Assembly: GCF_040564635.1 (NCBI RefSeq)
Contig: NZ_CP159837.1
Span: 2,359,001-2,423,000, forward strand
Reading direction: 5' to 3'
Origin: Planktothricoides raciborskii GIHE-MW2
GTDB lineage: Bacteria > Cyanobacteriota > Cyanobacteriia > Cyanobacteriales > Laspinemataceae
DNA length: 64,000 nucleotides
Positions 26,390-34,678 of this stretch are shown piece by piece. The number at the start of each line of letters is the position of its first letter. Within the stretch, counting starts at the first letter, position 1. The notes below the pieces were generated by a model. It had not been told where the DNA came from. It did no database searches and was given only the letters and a program-made list of their open reading frames with translations. Position numbers and translations under genes: made by a program.

Positions 26390-26698
26390 TTAAGGCTTGA
26401 TTTTCACGGTGACTGGCCCATTGACCAGAGTTTGGCAAGCCAACCTATAATTGGCGGGCTTTTTCTTGAGTTTTTTCTCTTCAACGCTGCTTCGAGGAGA
26501 AAGATTTTCTTCGCCCTCGACAATTTCCACAATACAGGTAGCACATTGACCGTAGCCACCACAGTTCATCATTTTGCCATAAAATTTGTAGAGATCGATT
26601 TGGTTTTCTAGGGCTTTCAGGCGTAAATTGGCTCCCTGAGCGGCCACAACTTCTTTGATTTCCTGATTGTCGCTATTGACAAATTTGATGTTACTCAT
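26390..26698 (-). CDS. 2Fe-2S ferredoxin
   Basis: 102 residues from ATG 26698 ([17 protein letters not shown]); the open frame is longer but the upstream 36 residues are not ferredoxin-like. Cluster ligands: [10 protein letters not shown] (C-x5-C-x2-C) and a fourth Cys in [11 protein letters not shown] basic insertion [12 protein letters not shown] precedes the last ligand. The C-x5-C spacing differs from plant-type photosynthetic ferredoxin (C-x4-C) and resembles adrenodoxin/bacterial type. It lies upstream of psbM on the same strand; a photosystem II assembly or stress role is possible but not shown. Confidence 0.9.
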   Translation of the reverse strand: MSNIKFVNSDNQEIKEVVAAQGANLRLKALENQIDLYKFYGKMMNCGGYGQCATCIVEIVEGEENLSPRSSVEEKKLKKKPANYRLACQTLVNGPVTVKIKP

Positions 26699-26974
26699 TA
26701 GTATTTGAGACTCTGATTTATGTTGATGAACATGGGTAAACACTGGGAGGAACGATGGGCAGCCTAATGCCCAACATCCCAACTGGTCAAGCCGGAGATC
26801 GTCCATCCATCAGTCTGCGTGCCAAGGAAATAGGCTCAGACTCTTCTTTGCCCTGATGTTGAGCAATGTAATGGCGATCGGTTACTAGGTTTTAATTTAT
26901 CACTATATATTACGAAATGTTAAAAAATTCCCCAGGGATATGGTAGCGATCGCCCCTGAAAGCCGCCCCTCAAG

Positions 26975-27246
26975 CAACCGGGCAAAGAAACCGGGTTTCT
27001 ATCAGCATGAAGGTTGGGTGACAGAGATTTGGTGTCAATTACCCGGTTTCTGACTCGACAAATAAGCGATCGGGCGAAAGCTCTGGCGAGGGAATCGCCC
27101 CTCAGCAAGCAAGAAACAGGGTTTCTATGAGCATGAAGGTTGGGTGACAGAGATTTGGTGTCAATTACCCGGTTTCTGACTCGACAAATAAGCGATCGGG
27201 CAAACCAACCGGGTTTCTATGAGCAGGTTGGGTGACAGAGATGGTA
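26975..27246. repeat. About 125-base direct repeat, 2.3 copies, AAACCGGGTTTC family
   Basis: Unit AAACCGGGTTTCTATCAGC, GGTTGGGTGACAGAGATT, TTACCCGGTTTCTGACTCG, ACAAATAAGCGATCGGGC starts at about 26986, again at about 27110 (nearly identical), and a third partial unit at about 27205. Downstream 27290-27480 is an extremely AT-rich stretch (AATTTAAATTTAAATTTAAA) with no gene. 26699-26974 holds no recognisable gene either. Confidence 0.85.
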
Positions 27247-27521
27247 TGAAAAACCCATTTGCTGTTTACTGTTGACGATGATTGTGCATATTTCAGTAGT
27301 TATTAAAATTTTGCAATATATAGCTTTTTGAACACTATATAGCAATTCAATATTTTATGAGTTATACTATAATATAATTTCAATTAATTTTAATAAATTT
27401 ACATTATTAATTAAATAATTAAATTTAAATTTAAATTTATAATTTTTTCGTAATAGTTATTAATTGTTAATTAAGCACAAAATAGGCTTTTTATATAATA
27501 AAAATTTTGGGGAGTATTACT

Positions 27522-28325
27522 ATGTCTGTGTAACTGATTCAGGAGCAAACAACTCAAACGGAAAATCTTCAACTCGAAGACGAGTGGACTCCCTCTCCTC
27601 CCCCTACTGATTTAATTTTTGACGACGGAGAACCCTGGGAAAGTAATCGCCATCGCATCGCCATGAATGTTTTGATTTCTGCCGTGACTTTAGCTTATCA
27701 AGAACGAGAAGATTATTTTGCTGGTGGGAATATGTTTGTGTATTACAGCAGCGAACAAGCGCGAAATCGGGATTATAAAGGGCCGGATTTTTTTGTGGCT
27801 TTAAATGTGGATGGGAAAAAAGAACGTCAAGGCTGGGTGCTTTGGGAAGAAGGTGGCCGCTATCCCGACGTGATTGTCGAGTTGATGTCGCCTTCTACGG
27901 CTAATCAGGATCAGGGAAAAAAAAAGGATCTTTACGAGCAGGTTTTCAAAACCGGGCATTATTTTATTTACGATACTTTCGCTCCAGAATCCCTAAAAGG
28001 TTGGAAGTTAGGAGAAAATTTCCGTTATCAAGAAATTACTCCTGACGATCGCGGTTGATTGTGGTGCGAAAGTTTGGGATTATTGTGAGGCACTTGGGAT
28101 GGAACCATTCTGAGGGAAACAGCTACTTGGTTGCGCTTTTAAGATCGGGCGGGTAATTTGGTCAAGTTATCCTTCGAGTTGGCGCCACAGGAACGGGAAC
28201 GAGCCGATCGCGCTGAAATGAAACGGGAACAAGCTGAAGCCGCTTTAGCCGAAGAACGCCGACAAAAACAACTGTTATGGGAGCGACTCCAGCAAATGGG
28301 AATTGACCCAAATCAACTGGGCTAA
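27522..28325 (+). pseudogene. Uma2-family protein, broken copy A (four in-frame stops)
   Basis: ATG TCT GTG TAA: the fourth codon is a stop where copy B (30811) has CAA. Downstream 27663-28058 still encodes the Uma2 core (IAMNVLISAVTLAYQERED, DFFVALNVDGKKERQGW, DVIVELMSPSTANQDQGKK, YFIYDTFAPESLKGWKLG). After DDRG the same frame continues through TGA, then LWCESLGLL, TGA, GTWDGTILRETATWLRF, TAA and a coiled-coil tail to 28325. The two TGA codons are shared with copy B; TAA at codon 4 and the TAA in place of Tyr are private. Confidence 0.88.
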
Positions 28326-28537
28326 TTGCCAGCAAAAGACAGATAAATAACTGATAAGCATTCAACATTCAATTCAGCATTCAATTCAGTATTCATCTGG
28401 TTGGCAGTCTGGTTGGTAGCGCAGAGGTAATGGGTAGGCGATCGCAATTTATCGCCTATATTGATTAGAGATCCGATCAACGCTTCCCGGCTTTTTGACA
28501 AAAACCGTGGAGCTAAACCCTTGTCAGTTAAACCATA

Positions 28538-30373
28538 ATGTTAATTCCCATACCACCAGACTGGAAAAATTATCTCAATGATGGCCCAAAGAGCGATCGC
28601 AATTTATGGATACTGGCTCTTTTAGTTTTGTTTAGCTTTGCATTCGCCCTATTCTTGCCCACATTAAACACTATGACTAATTCTCCCCAACTCCTCACCG
28701 ACCCATTTGTCCAAAAACCCACAGAAACCTCAGTCAATATTGTTTGGTTTACGGATTTTCCCGGTGTCGATCATCGGGTAATCTACGGGTCAGATATGAA
28801 AAAAATTGTCGGCGCAACCACAACTAAATTAAGTCGGACTCGTGAAGACCAAAAATCTCGATTAGGCCACCAAACCGAAACGGGTCAAATTTGGCAAAAA
28901 CCCACAGCGCGAGAAATTTGGCGACATGAAGCCGAACTGACTGATTTAGTGCCAGAAATTCGCATCCCTTATCAAGTATTTAGTACCCGCAATGATGGAC
29001 TGCAAATTAGTAGCGATATCTTCACCGCATCCCCAACACCAAAACCGGGAACGTCCCTGAAAATTTTACTCACTTCCGATCATCAACTGATGCCCATGAC
29101 TGCCGCAAATTTACAAAAAGTGGTGGAAACCGTGGGTCAGGTGGATGCAGTATTTCATGCGGGGGATTTAGTGAATGTCCCCGATCGCGCTTCAGAATGG
29201 TTTGACGATAACCGAGGCGGGGCGTTTTTCCCTTGTTTGCAAGGTCGAGCTAATTATCAACTAGCAAAAAAAGGCCGAACCACGGTTTATCGGGGTGGTA
29301 AAATTATTCAATATGCGCCGATCTTTACCACTTTGGGCAACCATGAAGTGATGGGCAGGTTTGGCAGAGAAGATAGTTTAAATGGTGAATTTAACGACCC
29401 ATTTCCTCGAAAAATGGCCGAAGCAATTTATGCTAAAAAAGCCCTGGAGTTGAATCCAGAAGATTCCGAAGTGGTGCGCGATCGCTGGTTAGTTGATAAT
29501 TCTTTTAATACCGAAACTTATGAAGAACTATTTACCTTGCCAGAAAGTAAACCTGGCGGGAAAAAATATTATGCTGTGACTTTTGGGGATATTCGCTTAG
29601 TAGTTTTGTATGTGACTAATATTTGGCGCAATTACAGTTTATCTCCAAATATTAAAGGCCGATACCAGGAACGGCAAGGGGATGTTAATCAACCAGAAAA
29701 TTGGGGCTATGGTCAACATATTTTTGAACCCATTACTCCGGGCAGCCCGCAATATGAATGGTTTAAACAAGAATTAAATAGTCCTGAATTTAAACAGGCG
29801 AAATATAAAATTGTCATGTTTCACCATCCCCCACATTCTTTGGGGGGCAATGTTGTGCCGCCTTATACAGATCCACAGCAACGCTTGGAACAAGATGCAA
29901 CAGGTCAGATTACGGTAAAATATGAATATCCCCAAAAACAAGATTATATTATGCGCGATCTGGTGCCATTAATAGAAGCAGCAGGAGTACAGTTAGTGTT
30001 TTATGGACATTCTCATTTATGGAATCGGTTTGTCAGTTCTACTCAAACTCACTATTTAGAATCCTCTAATGTGGGCAATAGCTATGGGGCGCATTTGTTC
30101 GCCGATCAAAAACGGCAGGTGCCGGAGAATTATCAAGAAAAATATGCGGCGATCGGCGATCCCAATGGCTTAGATCCGGTAATGCCCAATATGGCGCCTT
30201 TGGTGGGCGAAAATGGGGAAAAATTGCCCTATATTGCCAGTAACGATATTTCTGTATTTAGTATTTTTGATACCAAGACAGGAACCGTGAGTAGTTATCG
30301 CTTTGATACCAGAGAACCGGGCAGCCCTGCGATAAAATTTGATGAATTTGCCCTGAGAGTTAATTGGTTTTAA
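28538..30373 (+). CDS. Membrane-anchored metallophosphoesterase (purple-acid-phosphatase-like)
   Basis: 611 residues. One hydrophobic helix (LWILALLVLFSFAFALFL, about 23-40) anchors or exports it. A Fibronectin-like N-terminal domain follows (QLLTDPFVQKPTETSVNIVW), then calcineurin-like metal-binding motifs in order: LLTSDHQL, DAVFHAGDLV (D-x-H/GD), TTLGNHEVMG (GNHE), KIVMFHHPPHSLG and QLVFYGHSHLWNR (GHxH). Together these ligate two metals for phosphate ester hydrolysis, probably in the periplasm. It is flanked by the two broken Uma2 copies. Confidence 0.9.
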   Translation: MLIPIPPDWKNYLNDGPKSDRNLWILALLVLFSFAFALFLPTLNTMTNSPQLLTDPFVQKPTETSVNIVWFTDFPGVDHRVIYGSDMKKIVGATTTKLSRTREDQKSRLGHQTETGQIWQKPTAREIWRHEAELTDLVPEIRIPYQVFSTRNDGLQISSDIFTASPTPKPGTSLKILLTSDHQLMPMTAANLQKVVETVGQVDAVFHAGDLVNVPDRASEWFDDNRGGAFFPCLQGRANYQLAKKGRTTVYRGGKIIQYAPIFTTLGNHEVMGRFGREDSLNGEFNDPFPRKMAEAIYAKKALELNPEDSEVVRDRWLVDNSFNTETYEELFTLPESKPGGKKYYAVTFGDIRLVVLYVTNIWRNYSLSPNIKGRYQERQGDVNQPENWGYGQHIFEPITPGSPQYEWFKQELNSPEFKQAKYKIVMFHHPPHSLGGNVVPPYTDPQQRLEQDATGQITVKYEYPQKQDYIMRDLVPLIEAAGVQLVFYGHSHLWNRFVSSTQTHYLESSNVGNSYGAHLFADQKRQVPENYQEKYAAIGDPNGLDPVMPNMAPLVGENGEKLPYIASNDISVFSIFDTKTGTVSSYRFDTREPGSPAIKFDEFALRVNWF

Positions 30374-30480
30374 CGGATACAATTCAGATTTTAAATATCT
30401 GCTATAAAATCTCAGCTAATCGGATCAATAAAAATATAAATCTAAATATATATTTTTTAGCCGATTAGCATCATAAATAA

Positions 30481-30710
30481 TTAGGTGGGCAGAAATAAAT
30501 GCACCACAGACCATATCAGAGGAAAGAGGATGCATAGGAAAGAGGATGCATAGGAAAGAGGAAAGAGGATGCATAGGAAAGAGGAAAGAGGATGCCTAGT
30601 CAATATATTCTCTTTTCTCTCTTCTCTTTTCTCTCTCCTTCCTATATGCGGGAATCCAAGGATTTACGGTGGGGAACGAAAAGTGCAATTAATTATGTTC
30701 ACCTACTTAA
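30481..30710 (-). mobile_element. MITE-like element, copy 2 (reverse orientation)
   Basis: Starts TTAGGTGGGCAGAAATAAAT (GCACC) and ends GTGCAATTAATTATGTTCAC then CTACTTAA, the inverse of copy 1 at 13261. The inner minisatellite GCATAGGAAAGAGGAAAGAG is present with a different number of units; the rest is conserved, including GGGGAACGAAAAGTGC. It lies directly upstream of Uma2 copy B. No coding capacity. Confidence 0.8.
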
Positions 30711-30810
30711 TTAGCAACTATTTATTAAAAAAAACAATAAACTTAGTAGAAAAGTGGCTCATTTGGCATTAATTCAGGTATAATTTTATCAGGAATTGGA
30801 GAGTATTACT

Positions 30811-31656
30811 ATGTCTGTGCAACTGATTCAAGAGCAAGCAAATGAAACGGAAAATCTCCAACTCGAAGATGAGTGGATTCCCTCCCCTCCCCCTACCGAT
30901 CTAATATTTGACGACGGAGAACCGAGGACAAGTAATCGCCATCGCATCGCCATGAATGTTTTGATTTCTGCCGTGACGCTGGCTTATCAAGAACGAGAAG
31001 ACTATTTTGCTGGTGGGAATATGTTTGTATATTACAGCAGCGAACAAGCGCGAAATCGGTATTATAAAGGGCAGGATTTCTTTGTGGCTTTAAATGTGGA
31101 TGGGAAAAAAGAACGTCAAGGGTGGGTAGTGTGGGAAGAAGGTGGCCGCTATCCCGATGTAATTGTCGAGTTGATGTCGCCTTCTACGGCTAATCAGGAT
31201 CAGGGAAAAAAGAAGGATCTTTACGAGCAGGTTTTCAAAACCGGGCATTATTTTATTTACGATCCTTTCGCTCCAGAATCCCTAAAAGGTTGGAAGTTAG
31301 GAGAAAATTTCCGTTATCAAGAAATAACTCCTGACGATCGCGGTTGATTGTGGTGCGAAAGTTTGGGATTATTGTGAGGCACTTGGGATGGAACCATTCT
31401 GAGGGAAACAGCAACTTGGTTGCGCTTTTACGATCGCGCGGGTAATTTGGTCAAGTTATCTTTCGAGTTGGCCCAGCAAGAGCGAGAAATCGCGCAACAA
31501 GAGCGAGAAATCGCGCAACAAGAGCGAGAACGAGCCGATCGCGCTGAAGAAGAACGGCAACAAGCTGAAGCGGCTTTAGCTGAAGAACGGCGACAAAAAC
31601 AACAGTTATGGGAGCGCTTAAAAGAAATGGGCATTGACCCGAATCAACTAAGCTAA
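30811..31656 (+). pseudogene. Uma2-family protein, broken copy B (two in-frame TGA)
   Basis: Intact N-terminal part from ATG 30811 to DDRG (31344), then TGA, LWCESLGLL, TGA, GTWDGTILRETATWLRFYDRAG and the coiled-coil tail to TAA 31656, all in one frame. The tail holds three 21-base repeats encoding QQEREIA. Family core is as in copy A. The two TGA positions equal those in copy A, so they predate the duplication. If the short product (178 residues) is made it keeps the putative nuclease core DVIVELMSPS. A TTG at 30796 is a possible earlier start. Confidence 0.85.
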
Positions 31657-31694
31657 TTGTCAGCAAAAAGTACATATAGCTTTTTTCTGTTGAG

Positions 31695-31815
31695 TAAACC
31701 ACAAATTTTTGTAGGGGCCCGCGCATTCCGGCAGAAGTTTGATGCTTAAAAGATTGTACGGGCGAATGCGCTCGTCGCCCCTACTGCCGGAATGCGCGGG
31801 CCCGCTAGTGGTTTA
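31695..31815. repeat. 121-base palindromic element with nested inverted repeats
   Basis: Outer pair TAAACCAC (31695-31702) / GTGGTTTA (31808-31815) and inner perfect 20-base pair GGGCCCGCGCATTCCGGCAG (31715-31734) / CTGCCGGAATGCGCGGGCCC (31784-31803). The centre holds CGGGCGAATGCG...CGCCCCTAC of the GTAGGGGC family. No gene. The following spacer to 32166 has another common piece, CATTCCCGCGCAGGCGGGAA at about 32021. Confidence 0.85.
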
Positions 31816-32166
31816 GTAATCAGAAAACCGCTGTATAGCTTTTTTCCATCCGCTCATTCACAAGTCTCAAAAATGTCATTACCGCCTTAGCGCAAGTCAA
31901 ATTTTTGAGACTTGATTCCCTCGCCATCCGCAAGTGAAACGGGGGTTTTTGAGAACCGGATTTGGTATGATGAATTTTATAGCACTTTGCGGAGTTATGA
32001 AGTACAAAAAAAACCTGTCATTCCCGCGCAGGCGGGAATCCAAAAAAATCTGTAATTCAGCCAATAAAAACCGCTATATGTAACTATATGTAAAATATAA
32101 TTATTTTTCGGCAAATATGTAAATATGTAAATATGCAAACATTGAAATCAAATTCAAATTAAAATT

Positions 32167-33660
32167 ATGTTAGATACCCTAGATTTAAATCTGTCTCTGG
32201 ATAAAGAGTCTTACGAAGCTCAAATCGAGTCTTTGATGCAAGAATTGCGGGAGTTACAACAAGCCTGTTGGGACAAAAAATTGCCGATGGTGGTGGTTTT
32301 GGAAGGTTGGACGGCGGCGGGAAAAGGTTCTCTGGTGAAGAAAATGGTGGGTTATATGGATCCCCGTGGCTTTACGGTTCACCCGATTTGGCCACCAACG
32401 GAGCAAGAACGTCAATATCCGTTTCTCTGGCGATTTTGGCAAAAATTACCGGCGAAAGGGACGATCGGATTTTTTTACCATAGCTGGTACACTCACCTTT
32501 TAGAAGACCGACTGTGTGGCAGAATTTCCGAAGTCAAAATCCCGGCGATGATGCGGCAAATGAATGCCTTTGAACGGCAATTAGCTGACGATGGGGTGGC
32601 GATCGCGAAATTCTGGATTCACTTAAGCAAAAAAGAACTAAAAAAACGCTTGAAAAAAGCCCAAGCAGACTCCCTGAGTTCTTGGCGAGTCCGTCCCGAA
32701 GACTGGCAACAAGCGAAAAAGTACGATCAATATGCCGCCTTTGCAGAGGATATGGTAATTCGCACCAGTACCGGCCCTGCGCCCTGGACTTTGGTAGAAG
32801 GAAACTGTCAACGCTGGGCGCGGGTGAAGGTGTTGATCCAAATGGCCAGCACGATTACGGAGGCACTCGATCGCCTCAGTTGTCGAACGCCACCTCCCAC
32901 TTTGCCTTTACAAGAAGCATTAAAACCCGCTGAACCGGATTTTCTCTATAAAGTTGATTTGAGTTTATGTTTGTCCAGAGAAGAATATAAAAAACAGTTA
33001 CGCGAAGAACAAATCCGACTCCGAGAACTGCAACTGGAAATGCATAAACACAAAGTGCCCGTGATGGTGTTATTTGAAGGATGGGATGCTGCCGGAAAAG
33101 GCGGAGCGATTAAACGCTTAACCGATGTGCTCGATCCTCGGAGTTATGTGGTGAATGCCTTTGCTGCCCCTAGTGCCGAAGAATTGGCTCGTCATTATCT
33201 ATGGCGGTTTTGGCGCCGGTTGCCTGCCCCTGGTCAGTTTGGCATTTTCGATCGCACCTGGTATGGCCGGGTTTTAGTGGAGCGAGTAGAAGGGTTTGCC
33301 ACGGAACCGGAATGGCGACGGGCTTATCAAGAAATTAATGAGTTTGAAGAACAAGTCACTGGGGCGGGTTATGTCTTGGTTAAATGTTGGCTACATATCA
33401 GCTTTGAAGAACAATTAATCCGATTTAACCAACGCAAAGATAGCCCTTTTAAGCAACATAAACTCACGGAGGAAGATTGGCGCAATCGGGAAAAATGGCC
33501 TTATTATTATGTGGCAGTGAATCAGATGATTCAGCGCACCAGTACCCCGATCGCCCCTTGGACGGTGGTGCCGGGAAATGACAAATACTATGCCCGGGTT
33601 AAAGTGATTCAAACGGTGATTCAAGCTATTGAAAATGAATTGAAACGCCGCAGTAAGTAA
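32167..33660 (+). CDS. pap: Polyphosphate:AMP phosphotransferase (two PPK2 domains)
   Basis: 497 residues with two fused PPK2 domains, the class II PPK2 (PAP) architecture, which transfers phosphate from polyphosphate to AMP to form ADP. Domain 1 (about 15-245): VVLEGWTAAGKGSLVKK (Walker A), DPRGFTVHPI, LWRFWQKLPAKGTIGFF. Domain 2 (about 255-497): VMVLFEGWDAAGKGGAIKR, DPRSYVVNAF, LWRFWRRLPAPGQFGIFDR (Walker B Asp-Arg). Domain 1 has FYHSWY where domain 2 has FDRTWY, so it lacks the Walker B aspartate and is likely structural, as in known PAP proteins. Role: energy and nucleotide balance when ATP is low. Confidence 0.92.
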   Translation: MLDTLDLNLSLDKESYEAQIESLMQELRELQQACWDKKLPMVVVLEGWTAAGKGSLVKKMVGYMDPRGFTVHPIWPPTEQERQYPFLWRFWQKLPAKGTIGFFYHSWYTHLLEDRLCGRISEVKIPAMMRQMNAFERQLADDGVAIAKFWIHLSKKELKKRLKKAQADSLSSWRVRPEDWQQAKKYDQYAAFAEDMVIRTSTGPAPWTLVEGNCQRWARVKVLIQMASTITEALDRLSCRTPPPTLPLQEALKPAEPDFLYKVDLSLCLSREEYKKQLREEQIRLRELQLEMHKHKVPVMVLFEGWDAAGKGGAIKRLTDVLDPRSYVVNAFAAPSAEELARHYLWRFWRRLPAPGQFGIFDRTWYGRVLVERVEGFATEPEWRRAYQEINEFEEQVTGAGYVLVKCWLHISFEEQLIRFNQRKDSPFKQHKLTEEDWRNREKWPYYYVAVNQMIQRTSTPIAPWTVVPGNDKYYARVKVIQTVIQAIENELKRRSK

Positions 33661-34678
33661 CCTTGGTTAATTTTTTTACGATTAAGGGGGCGGTGTTGCC
33701 TGACCGCCAGAGTAACCGGGTTTCTGGGTTCATGGGCGACCACGGGGCGACCACCGCCATCGGAATCGCCCCTACAAGAAACCTGGTTTCTGAAAGCGTG
33801 AATTTTTTCCGGGAAAGCTTCGCCTGAAACCAAGAACAGTGGTTCACTTCTCTTTTACGAACCTGTCTCCTAGGTTGGGTTTCGTGCCTCAACCCAACCT
33901 ACTATATAGAGGTATTTGTCCGGTGGGCATTGGCCAGCCAATACTATATCCAATACTATAACCCAATACTATATATAGCGCTTAAATCAAGCCATCAAGC
34001 GTCAGTCCGACTGAATGTCACCTTAATGTCACCTTTGAGAATTAAAAAAGGTGACAATTTGTGAGGTTGTTCCAACTTGGGGCAGAAATACTGTAAAATA
34101 CAAACATAATTATTCGCGAAATCGCTGTTTAATCAGGATCGACAATCCCCTGTCCTGTAAAAGACTGACCCCTGGGCGATCGCCCAGCCAATCCTTCCTG
34201 ATCCCACCGCTTTCTGTGAACCTGAGTTTAACCCTTGGGACTTGAATCAATCTCCAAGATGATCCATGACCCACCGCAAAAATCCCAAAGCATCTACAGA
34301 TTTCCGATAAATTTACCCATCATTTTGGGATTTCCCAAAACTTCGCAGGTCGATCATCTTGAAGCCGATCTGTGATAAGTTGAGATAATTTGGCCTTAGC
34401 ATCTATCACCCAGAAATTCACAATTAGACTGAAACTGATGCTTGCTTGGGGTATATCTTGGGGTGTATTTTGAGCAACAACAGCAAATCCTTGAAACTTG
34501 TATAGTAAATTTTTATGATTTTGAAGACATAGAAACCGGGTTTCTGTGTAGAGGCTGGTGGGGAGGCAGACATTTTTCATAGAAACCCGGTTTCTTGGCG
34601 ATTCTATCTCCATTCAAATCATAAATATCCAGAAATATCCAGAAGGAAAACCCATAAGTCATAAGGTGATTCTCTGCC
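33661..34678. other. Repeat-rich spacer before the pseudokinase gene
   Basis: No credible gene. In order: AACCGGGTTTC and AAACCTGGTTTC pieces (33715-33795), GTTGGGTTTCGTGCCTCAAC-type palindrome (33875-33902), three CCAATACTATA repeats (33938-33975), hairpin GTCACCTTT...AAAGGTGAC (34028-34055), and the 65-base palindromic repeat annotated at 34531. A 97-codon open frame on the minus strand at 34320-34613 reads through the palindrome and is not believed. Confidence 0.6.
34531..34595. repeat. 65-base palindromic repeat, copy 1
   Basis: AGAAACCGGGTTTCT at the left end and AGAAACCCGGTTTCT at the right frame the core GTAGAGGCTGGTGGGGAGGC. Copy 2 at 45825-45889 differs at two of 65 positions. Both stand a short distance upstream of a start codon (84 and 36 bases). 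Confidence 0.9.

Noticed and set aside
34320..34613. Minus-strand open frame of 97 codons with an antitoxin-like piece (DAKAKLSQLITDRL)
   Set aside because: Its first third is the 65-base palindrome in translation, and no toxin gene is adjacent.
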